Positions 25,525 to 32,883 of a stretch of DNA of 64,000 bases are shown in pieces. Each line of letters begins with the position of its first letter. Position 1 is the stretch's first letter. The stretch covers positions 1 through 64,000 of the forward strand of contig JALNYK010000018.1 in the NCBI GenBank assembly GCA_023229845.1. The letters run 5' to 3'. The position numbers and the translations under genes are program-made. The notes beneath the pieces were generated by a model. That model worked only from the letters and a program-made list of their open reading frames with translations, was not told the origin of the DNA and made no database searches. Source of the DNA: Gallionella sp. (GTDB taxonomy: Bacteria; Pseudomonadota; Gammaproteobacteria; Burkholderiales; Gallionellaceae).

Positions 25525-26747
25525 ATCGCGGCTTCTACATTATCCTTTCCGCGCAGTTCTTGTCCGCGCTCGCAGACAACGCCCTGCTGTTCGCCGCCAT
25601 CGCCCTGCTACGGGATCTGAGCTCGCCGGCCTGGCATACGCCGGTGCTGCAGCAGGGATTCATTTTCTCCTACATCGTGCTGGCCCCGTTCGTCGGCGCG
25701 TTCGCCGATTCGCTGCCCAAGGGCCGCGTGATGTTCATCAGCAATCTGATCAAGCTGGCAGGTTGCGTCGCGATGCTGATCGGCGTCCATCCGTTGCTGG
25801 CCTACGGCCTGGTCGGACTGGGCGCTGCGGCCTATTCGCCGGCGAAGTACGGCATCCTCACCGAATACCTGCCGCCCAACCAACTGGTCAAGGCAAATAG
25901 CTGGATGGAGGGCTTGACCGTCGCAGCCATCGTGCTCGGCGCGGTCGTCGGCGGCATCCTGATCAGCCCCGCGCTGGCCGCGCCGCTGGTGGAATCGCTG
26001 AACATCCCGATGATAGACAGCATCGGCAAGCTGGCCATCGCCGCAATCGTGCTGATCTACCTCGTCGCAGCACTGTTCAACCTGTACATCCCGCATGTGC
26101 CTATCGAGCACAAGCCGTTCAGCCGCAACCCGGTCGCGCTGATCCAGGATTTCACCCACTGCTTCAAGTTGCTGTGGAAGGACCCGCTGGGCCAGGTGTC
26201 GCTGGCGGTGACCACGCTGTTCTGGGGCGCGGGCGCAACACTGCGTCTTCTGCTGATCGGCTGGGCCGCCATCGCACTGAACTACGACCTCGGCCAGGCC
26301 GCGAAGCTGACCGCATGGTTCGCGATCGGCATCGCCATCGGCTCGGTGCTGGCGGCGAAGTACATCAAGCTGGAGCATTCGGTGAGGGTCCTGCCGGTCG
26401 GTATCGCAATGGGCGTGGTCGTGCTGATGATGATCCCGATCACCGACAGCACGCTGGCGGTGCTGCTGCTGATCGTCATGGGCGCGATGGGCGGTTATTT
26501 CGTCGTGCCGATGAACGCGCTGCTGCAACACCGCGGCCACCTGCTGATGGGCGCAGGCCGCTCGATCGCGGTGCAGAACTTCAACGAAAACCTGAGCATC
26601 TTCGCGATGCTGGGCCTGTATGCGGTGATGCAAAAGATGGAACTGCACATCTACATCATCATCGCCGTGTTCGGCCTGCTGCTGTCCGGGATCATGGCCG
26701 CGCTGTACAAGCGGCACGGGCACGATCAGGATAAAGGGCAGATGTAG
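25521..26747 (+). CDS. lplT: Lysophospholipid transporter LplT (MFS)
   Basis: An inner-membrane major-facilitator protein of 408 residues with about 12 hydrophobic segments, importing lysophospholipids from the periplasmic leaflet for reacylation. Recognisable segments: FLSALADNALLFAAIALL, FVGAFADSLPKGRVMF, GAAAYSPAKYGILTEYLPPNQLVKANSWMEG (in parts) and the late YFVVPMNALLQHRGHLLMGAG. The acyltransferase partner aas is not in the window. Its TAG stop lies inside the GTAG of the REP that follows, and a 36-codon ORF copying its N-terminus overlaps its start. Divergent from alr. Confidence 0.9.
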   Translation: MNRGFYIILSAQFLSALADNALLFAAIALLRDLSSPAWHTPVLQQGFIFSYIVLAPFVGAFADSLPKGRVMFISNLIKLAGCVAMLIGVHPLLAYGLVGLGAAAYSPAKYGILTEYLPPNQLVKANSWMEGLTVAAIVLGAVVGGILISPALAAPLVESLNIPMIDSIGKLAIAAIVLIYLVAALFNLYIPHVPIEHKPFSRNPVALIQDFTHCFKLLWKDPLGQVSLAVTTLFWGAGATLRLLLIGWAAIALNYDLGQAAKLTAWFAIGIAIGSVLAAKYIKLEHSVRVLPVGIAMGVVVLMMIPITDSTLAVLLLIVMGAMGGYFVVPMNALLQHRGHLLMGAGRSIAVQNFNENLSIFAMLGLYAVMQKMELHIYIIIAVFGLLLSGIMAALYKRHGHDQDKGQM

Positions 26748-26847
26748 GGGCACAAGAAACTTTTTTATGCGGACACCCGCACGGCGTGCCATACCCTTGT
26801 GGGATTGATACGATTCGCCGAGAGGGCACGGCACGCCGTGCCCCTAC
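26744..26847. repeat. REP pair, GTAGGGGCAC family, downstream flank of the RAYT gene
   Basis: Opens with GTAGGGGCAC (the TAG is the lplT stop) and closes with GGCACGGCACGCCGTGCCC-CTAC. Between them lies the internal palindrome GCGG-acac-CCGC. It ends 14 nt beyond the RAYT stop codon. Confidence 0.83.
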
Positions 26848-26861
26848 GCACCGTCCCGATA

Positions 26862-27497
26862 TCACCGCCCCGATGTCCGATCCGGGTGCAACACATCCTC
26901 TTCCCAACGACGCGGATTATCGATAATGTATTCGGCAATTTGCCGGTAATCCGCCTCGTTGCGGATCACATGTTCGTAATAGTTTCGTTGCCAGATAGAA
27001 ACGCCGGGTGATTGGCGGATTCCGTTGATGTGTTTTGTAACCGCCGATTTGAATGCGCGAACGATAGTGGGCAACGATCCCGGCATCGATTGTCCGAATC
27101 GTTCCGTAGGGGCACGGCGTGCCGTGCGGCTGCCCGCACAAATGCCTTTCGTGCCCTCTGGGCGAGCCATCCCCTCGCGGCGAACCTCATCATCCACAAG
27201 GGCACGGCACGCCGTGCCCCTACGGAGGTCATCATCGATAATCAGAATCCCGTGAAAATGGTTGGGCATCACCACGAATTCGCCCAATTGAATTCCGGAA
27301 CGAATTTCTGCGGTCTTAATCCATTCGTTTTGTACCGCACAGCCATAGCCGTTCAGCGCCATTTCACCGTCAGCAATATCGCCAAACAGGCATTTCCTGT
27401 CCTGTGCGCAAACGGTGATGAAATAAGCGCCTGCTTGCGAATAGTCGTAGCCTTGCAGACGGATGCTGTGGCGGTGGCGAGAATCGTGGCACAACAT
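26862..27497 (-). CDS. REP-associated tyrosine transposase (RAYT, IS200-like Y1 transposase)
   Basis: About 211 residues. The HUH motif is in MPNHFHGIL, and the candidate nucleophilic tyrosine in WQRNYYEHVIRN; IRLQGYDYSQAGAYFITVC at the N-terminus and IAEYIIDNPRRWEED at the C-terminus are typical of this COG1943-type family. Such enzymes cut single-stranded REP hairpins next to GTAG. REP elements flank the gene (27506-27559 upstream, 26744-26847 downstream) and one (27106-27223) is read in frame, encoding RRGTACRAL...RTARRAPTE between the HUH and Tyr motifs. I use the ATG at 27497, which falls just outside the upstream REP; an in-frame ATG at 27539 lies within it. The Shine-Dalgarno is weak. 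Activity is inferred. Confidence 0.85.
   Translation of the reverse strand: MLCHDSRHRHSIRLQGYDYSQAGAYFITVCAQDRKCLFGDIADGEMALNGYGCAVQNEWIKTAEIRSGIQLGEFVVMPNHFHGILIIDDDLRRGTACRALVDDEVRREGMARPEGTKGICAGSRTARRAPTERFGQSMPGSLPTIVRAFKSAVTKHINGIRQSPGVSIWQRNYYEHVIRNEADYRQIAEYIIDNPRRWEEDVLHPDRTSGR
27106..27223. repeat. REP pair inside the RAYT reading frame
   Basis: GTAGGGGCACGGCGTGCC... to ...GGCACGGCACGCCGTGCCC-CTAC, 118 nt with inverted ends. It is translated without stops as the linker between the HUH and tyrosine motifs of the transposase. Confidence 0.85.
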
Positions 27498-27505
27498 ATC
27501 GACCC

Positions 27506-27559
27506 GTAGGGGCACGGCGTGCCGTGCGGGTGCCCGCACAAAAGCCTCTCGTGCCCTAC
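27506..27559. repeat. REP element upstream of the RAYT gene
   Basis: GTAG-GGCACGGCGTGCCGTGC at 27506 and CGTGCC-CTAC at its right end, with the inner palindrome GCGGG-tg-CCCGC. Its CTAC (27556-27559) supplies the TAG stop of the neighbouring GGDEF-EAL gene on the minus strand. Confidence 0.83.
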
Positions 27560-30500
27560 AGCCCCCCTAGCGACTTCTCGAACTCCTCCACCGGCACAGG
27601 CCTGCTGAACAGATACCCCTGATAAGCCTCACAGCCGTGGCGCTTCAGGAACAGGCGCTGCTCATCGGTTTCCACACCTTCGGCGACGACATTCAGGCCG
27701 AAGTTTTCCGCCAGATCCAGGATCGTGCGCACCATCACCGCATCGCTGCTGTCGGTGGCGATGTCGCGCACGAAACTCTGGTCGATCTTGATCTGGTCCA
27801 GCGGCAACTGTTTCAGGTAGGAAAGCGACGAGTAACCGGTGCCGAAATCGTCCATCGACAGCGCCACTCCGATTTCCTTCAACGCGCGCATTTTCGCGAT
27901 AACATCGGCGACATCGCTCATCACCACGCTCTCGGTCAGCTCCAGTTTCAGCCGTGCGGCATCGACGCCATGGGCGCGCAGTTCGTCGACGACCTGCTCG
28001 ACGAATCCGCGCTGGCGGAATTGCGCCGCGCTGACGTTGACCGCGATGGTCAGATCGCGCGTGACCTTGTAGTTGCGCCAAACTGCCAGTTGGCGGCAGG
28101 CCGTCTCAAGCACCCAGCTGCCGATGTCCAGAATCAGCGAACTCTCCTCGGCGATCGGGATGAATTGCGCCGGCGAGACCATACCGCGCTTCGGATGCTG
28201 CCAGCGCACCAGCGCCTCAACACCCAGCGGGCGGAATTCGTTGTCCACCTGCACCTGATAATGCACGCGCAATTCCCGGTTGGGGATCGCACTGCGCAGG
28301 TCAGCCTCCAGCTTCGCGCGTGTCTCCACCGCCTGCTGCATGGCCGGATCGAAGAATCTCACCGCGTTACGGCCGGATTCCTTGGCCTGATACATCGCCA
28401 TGTCGGCCTGCTTGAGCAGGGTCTCGACCAGATCGACATTGCCCCGGTACAGGCTGACCCCGATGCTGGGCGAACTGTGATGCACGTTGCCCTTGAGCCG
28501 GTAGGGCTCGGTCAGCGCCATGCGGATTTTCTCGGCGATCAGCGCGACCCGCCGCGACGACTCCTCCGCATCCTTGCCGAGTTCCTCGATCAGCACCACG
28601 AATTCGTCGCCGCCCAGCCGCGCCACGGTATCCATCTCGCGCACGCAATGCTTGATGCGCTCCGCCACCTCGATCAGCAGCAGGTCGCCGTAATCGTGAC
28701 CCAGCGTGTCGTTGAGCACCTTGAAGCGATCCATGTCGAGGAACAGGATTGCACCGTGGATCTGGCTGCGCGCCGAAGCCGACAGCGCCAGACGCAGGCG
28801 ATCCAGCAATAACCGGCGGTTGGGAAGCTGGGTCAGCACGTCGTAGAACGCCAGGTTGCGTATCTCCTCCTCGGCCTGCTTGCGCGCGGTGATGTCGCTG
28901 AAGATCGCGACGTATTCGGTGGTTTCATCCTGCGCATTCCTGACTGCAGTGATCGTCAACCACTTCGGATAGACCTGGCCGCTCTTGCGCCGATCCCACA
29001 TCTCTCCGCTCCAGTTGCCCGTTTCCTTCAACTGACGCCACATCTCCGCATAGAAGTCCTTGTCCTGGCGCCCCGAACTGAGGATGCGCGGATTCTTGCC
29101 CAACACATCTTCGGCGTTGTAACCGGTGGTCTCCTCGAAGGCCTGGTTGACGCGCAGAATATTGCCGTCGGCATCGGTGATCATGATCGCCTCATGCGTC
29201 TCGAAGGTCGCCGCCGCGATGCGCATTTGGTCCTCGGCATGCTTCTGCTCGGTAATGTCCTGCACCGCGCCGACCGAACGCAGCGGCTTGCCCGTCTCGT
29301 CGAAATCGCTGCTGCAATGCTCGCGCACCCACTTGATACGGCCACCTGCGGTCAGCAGCCGGTACGTCACATCGTAGGGCTGATGATCCTCCAGCGACCG
29401 GGTATAAGCCTGATTGACCTTGTCGCGGTCGTCCGGATGGATCACGTTCAGAAAATTCTCGTAGGACGGCTCGAATTTCGCCGGATCGAGTTCGAACATC
29501 CGGTAGATTTCGTCCGACCAGCGCAACTCGCCGCTCGCAGGATCCAGCTCCCAGCTGCCCAGCTGTCCCAACCGTTGCGCCTCGTTGAGCAGGTCCCTGC
29601 TGTGCTGCATCTCCAGTTGCGCGCGCTTGCGCCCGGTAATGTCGCGGCAGAACACGAAGAACTGCTGCGCCTCCGGCTCATAGGTCGTCGAAATGTCGAT
29701 ATCGATCACATGATCGTCCTTGTGGCGATGGCGGGTCTCGAAACGGTCGTGTCCCTGCGCCATGACTTTTCCGATATGCGCGCGCACCTCCCCGCTCGCT
29801 TCCTGCGCCTCCAGCTGGCTGATATGCATCGTCAGCAGCTCGTCCACCGAATAACCGGAAATCTTCGCGTAAGCCTCGTTCGCCTCGATCAGGTTGCCCT
29901 GTGCATCGGTCACCCAGAATCCATCCTGCGCGGTGTCCAGCACGATCTTGTGACGCAGCAACAGGGCCTCGGCCCGCTTGCGCTCGGTGATGTCGGTGAT
30001 CACCGCAGCCAGCGCATACGGCTGGCCGTTGGCATCCTCGACCACGAACAGTTCGAACACCGTGTCGTGCAACTCGCCCAGGCTATTGGTCAGGCCGAGT
30101 TCGCCCGACCATGCGCCTTCGCGCAGCACCGCCGCCATCGCCGCTCGCCATAAGTCCAACTGTTTCGCGGCGAAGAAATCCCCGAATCCGTGTGCGCCCA
30201 GTTCCTCTAACGGCACGCCCAACAGAGCGCAGAAGGCCTGGTTGCCGTAGCTTAGCTGCCCGTCCAGCAGCCCCATGCCCATCGCGTTCGACGAGCTATC
30301 CATAAAGCGCTTGTACAACGCCAGTTCGTTGTTGCTGATCAGCAATGTCTGCTCGGTATGCATGCGCTCGTTGATTTCTTCCAGCAACTGCTCGTTGGTC
30401 ACGTTCAGTTCGCGGGTGCGTTCATCGATGCGATCTTCCAACGACTGGTACAAACCCTGCAGGTTTTCGGTCATGCAATTAAATGCGCTGGCCAACATGC

Positions 30501-31611
30501 CGATTTCGTCTCTCCCGGACTCGTCCACCCGCTTGGACAAATCTCCCTGGGCAATCTGCCCGGCGGTGTGGGCAAAGCCCTGGAGCGAACGCACCATCGC
30601 GCGCCCCCAGTAGAGCGCGACCAGACCGGCGAACAGCGTCAGCGCCAGCAGCGCGCCCAACAGCAGCGCACGCTGCCGGTACAAAGGGGCGAATGCCTCG
30701 TCGGCATCCATCTTGACCACCAGCCCCCAGCGCAACTCCGGCAGATAGCGCCAGGCGGCAGCCACCTGCGTACCGTTGTAATCGGTCGCCAGCCCGCTGC
30801 CGCGCAGCCCCTGCAAAGCGAAACGCATCGGGCTTGCGCTGGTTTTCAGGTCGATCCGGCGCTGCATTGCAGCCTGCGGGTCGCTACGCAACGGTGCAAC
30901 GATCAACGCGTCCCCGCTGCCGATCAATTTGGCCAGCGTGGCCTCGCCGGTTGCGCCCAGACCGTTCAAATCCCCGGTCATCCGGTAGATGCTGTCCGTG
31001 CCGAGTTGCGCCGCAACCACGCCCAGCAACTGGCCGCCACGCAGAATGGGCACGGTGATGAATGCTGCCGGTGCATTGGAGGGCGAGTAAGGCTCGAAAT
31101 CGGAAATACTGCTCTCCAGCGTCATGCGCGTCTCGCCGAACGCACGGGCAAGTTGCGAGGTGCGATAAGGACCGTCGAGCAGATTGGTGGCGAAGTCCGC
31201 CTCGTGCTTGTCGGTATAGACAATCTCGCCCTGCGGCGAAATCAGGAACACGTCGTAGAACTGCGCGCCGTCGTAGATGAAAGTAGAAAGATAATCGCGT
31301 ATCGCATGATCCGCCTGACGGTATTGCGCCGAATCCGGGCCGTATTGCAGGTATGCGCGCTGCAACCCGTCCATAGCCTGTGCGGTGCTGCGTTCGCGCG
31401 CCAAAATCTGCGCATCGTGGACGCGCTCCGACAGATAGAGTTTGATCAGCAGCAGCTTGCGATCCGCCAGGCGAGACATCCGGCCCAGCGTCTCCTCCCG
31501 CAGCGTCGTTTCGCTCTCCAGCAACGTCAGCACGCCGAACAGCGTCAGCGGCAGCAGTGCTACGACCACGAACCAGAGCAGAAAACGCTGGGTCAACGAA
31601 GTGAACTTCAT
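27556..31611 (-). CDS. Cache-HAMP-PAS(x4)-GGDEF-EAL c-di-GMP signalling protein
   Basis: 1351 residues, inner membrane. TM1 about 12-32; periplasmic double-Cache-like sensor to about 320; TM2 about 325-345; HAMP; four PAS/PAC modules (about 430-930; repeated DITERKRAE-type ends); GGDEF about 935-1100 with RLGGDEFVVL and an REMD I-site; EAL about 1110-1350 with GVEALVRWQHP, DDFGTGYSSLSYL and QIKIDQSFV. Both catalytic halves look intact. Starts at the ATG at 31611 after GGGGGAGG, overlapping the stop of the periplasmic binding-protein gene (ATGA), so they are coupled and the binding protein may deliver the signal. Its TAG stop lies within a REP GTAG. Confidence 0.92.
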   Translation of the reverse strand: MKFTSLTQRFLLWFVVVALLPLTLFGVLTLLESETTLREETLGRMSRLADRKLLLIKLYLSERVHDAQILARERSTAQAMDGLQRAYLQYGPDSAQYRQADHAIRDYLSTFIYDGAQFYDVFLISPQGEIVYTDKHEADFATNLLDGPYRTSQLARAFGETRMTLESSISDFEPYSPSNAPAAFITVPILRGGQLLGVVAAQLGTDSIYRMTGDLNGLGATGEATLAKLIGSGDALIVAPLRSDPQAAMQRRIDLKTSASPMRFALQGLRGSGLATDYNGTQVAAAWRYLPELRWGLVVKMDADEAFAPLYRQRALLLGALLALTLFAGLVALYWGRAMVRSLQGFAHTAGQIAQGDLSKRVDESGRDEIGMLASAFNCMTENLQGLYQSLEDRIDERTRELNVTNEQLLEEINERMHTEQTLLISNNELALYKRFMDSSSNAMGMGLLDGQLSYGNQAFCALLGVPLEELGAHGFGDFFAAKQLDLWRAAMAAVLREGAWSGELGLTNSLGELHDTVFELFVVEDANGQPYALAAVITDITERKRAEALLLRHKIVLDTAQDGFWVTDAQGNLIEANEAYAKISGYSVDELLTMHISQLEAQEASGEVRAHIGKVMAQGHDRFETRHRHKDDHVIDIDISTTYEPEAQQFFVFCRDITGRKRAQLEMQHSRDLLNEAQRLGQLGSWELDPASGELRWSDEIYRMFELDPAKFEPSYENFLNVIHPDDRDKVNQAYTRSLEDHQPYDVTYRLLTAGGRIKWVREHCSSDFDETGKPLRSVGAVQDITEQKHAEDQMRIAAATFETHEAIMITDADGNILRVNQAFEETTGYNAEDVLGKNPRILSSGRQDKDFYAEMWRQLKETGNWSGEMWDRRKSGQVYPKWLTITAVRNAQDETTEYVAIFSDITARKQAEEEIRNLAFYDVLTQLPNRRLLLDRLRLALSASARSQIHGAILFLDMDRFKVLNDTLGHDYGDLLLIEVAERIKHCVREMDTVARLGGDEFVVLIEELGKDAEESSRRVALIAEKIRMALTEPYRLKGNVHHSSPSIGVSLYRGNVDLVETLLKQADMAMYQAKESGRNAVRFFDPAMQQAVETRAKLEADLRSAIPNRELRVHYQVQVDNEFRPLGVEALVRWQHPKRGMVSPAQFIPIAEESSLILDIGSWVLETACRQLAVWRNYKVTRDLTIAVNVSAAQFRQRGFVEQVVDELRAHGVDAARLKLELTESVVMSDVADVIAKMRALKEIGVALSMDDFGTGYSSLSYLKQLPLDQIKIDQSFVRDIATDSSDAVMVRTILDLAENFGLNVVAEGVETDEQRLFLKRHGCEAYQGYLFSRPVPVEEFEKSLGGL

Positions 31612-32882
31612 CGCGCCTCCCCCGACAGGGACTGCTGCACCGCAAGCCATTCCGCATGGCCACGATAGAACGGGAACGGCGCGGGCCGAACTGCCCCGCC
31701 GGATTGCCAGACGATACGGAATTGCCCGTCAGGCCCAGCCTGAGCGATGCGCACCGTTTTCCACAGGTGACCATTGCCAAAATCCACCGCCAGCATTCCG
31801 CCCGGTCCCAGAACGGACTGGTGGGGCAGCACGGTCTTTACCAGCGTCAGATCGGACGTCCCCAGTTCGCGCACGCTGTTCAGCCACAACTGCACGCCGA
31901 CGTAGCTCGCCTCCATCGGGTCGTCCAGCACGCGCTGCGGGCCGAAGCGCCGTTTGAAGCGCGCGACGAAGGCTTGGTTCTCCGGGCTGTCCACGCTCTG
32001 AAAATAATTCCAACCCGCATAGTGCCCGGCCACCAACTCAGGTCCCATCGCCGCCAGCTCCACTTCGGCGATGCTGGTCGAGAACACCGGTATCTGATCT
32101 GCGGCGATGCCGGCATCGTGCAGCGCCCTGAAGAAATGCCGGTTGCTGTCGCCGTTCAGCGTATTCAGCACGAAATCCGGATGGAGCCGCGCGATGTCCT
32201 GCACCACGGCGGCCATGTCGCTGTCGCCCAGCGGAACGTAGCGTTCGCCGAGCAACTGCCCGCCCTGTGCGAGCAGCACGTCCGCGACCATGCGGTTGGC
32301 GGTGCGCGGAAACACGTAATCCGAACCGATCAGGTAGAAGCGTTTGCCGCGCTGCCGCATCGCCCACAACGCCATCGGAATGATCTGCTGGTTGGGAGCG
32401 GCGCCGGTATAAACGATGTCAGGCGACTGCTCCAGTCCCTCGTACTGCACCGGATAGAACAGCAGATGGCGATGTTTCTCGACGACAGGTTTGACCGCCT
32501 TGCGGCAGGCCGAAGTCCAGCAGCCGAACAGCGCTTGCACCTTATCCTGCGCAATCAGTTTTTCGGCCTGCTGCGCGCAATACATAGCATCGGAGCGGCA
32601 GTCGGCGACGACCATCTCGACCGGCGCACCGTTCAGTCCGCCCACCTCGTTCGCCTCCTCGACCGCCAGCCGGATCGCATCGACCAACGGGGCCTCGCTG
32701 GACGCCATCGTACCGGTCAGCGAATGCAGCACGCCTATCCTGATGGGCGGTTTATCCTCTCCATATTGCGAGTACGCGAGCGTGAACAGCAGCGCGGCAA
32801 CGACCGCACCAAGAATGCGGCTTGAATTGCCGGTTAAGGTTTTTTTCATCCGTGACGAGAGTCTGCTATCTGGAGCATGCAT
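31608..32882 (-). CDS. Periplasmic amide/urea-type substrate-binding protein (Peripla_BP_6)
   Basis: About 424 residues. A signal-peptide-like segment (RILGAVVAALLFTLAYS) precedes a type I periplasmic binding fold: IRIGVLHSLTGTMASSEAP, EANEVGGLNGAPVEMVVAD, FGCWTSACRKAVKPVVE, FYPVQYEGLEQSPDIVYTGA. This matches the UrtA/FmdD/AmiC group that binds urea, short amides or branched-chain amino acids. No ABC permease or ATPase genes are adjacent; instead its stop overlaps the start of a Cache-PAS-GGDEF-EAL gene, so it looks like a sensory binding protein. Start at 32882 follows GGGGG in the preceding gene; an ATG at 32849 is an alternative with a more usual signal peptide. Confidence 0.84.
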   Translation of the reverse strand: MHAPDSRLSSRMKKTLTGNSSRILGAVVAALLFTLAYSQYGEDKPPIRIGVLHSLTGTMASSEAPLVDAIRLAVEEANEVGGLNGAPVEMVVADCRSDAMYCAQQAEKLIAQDKVQALFGCWTSACRKAVKPVVEKHRHLLFYPVQYEGLEQSPDIVYTGAAPNQQIIPMALWAMRQRGKRFYLIGSDYVFPRTANRMVADVLLAQGGQLLGERYVPLGDSDMAAVVQDIARLHPDFVLNTLNGDSNRHFFRALHDAGIAADQIPVFSTSIAEVELAAMGPELVAGHYAGWNYFQSVDSPENQAFVARFKRRFGPQRVLDDPMEASYVGVQLWLNSVRELGTSDLTLVKTVLPHQSVLGPGGMLAVDFGNGHLWKTVRIAQAGPDGQFRIVWQSGGAVRPAPFPFYRGHAEWLAVQQSLSGEAR

Positions 32883-32883
32883 T

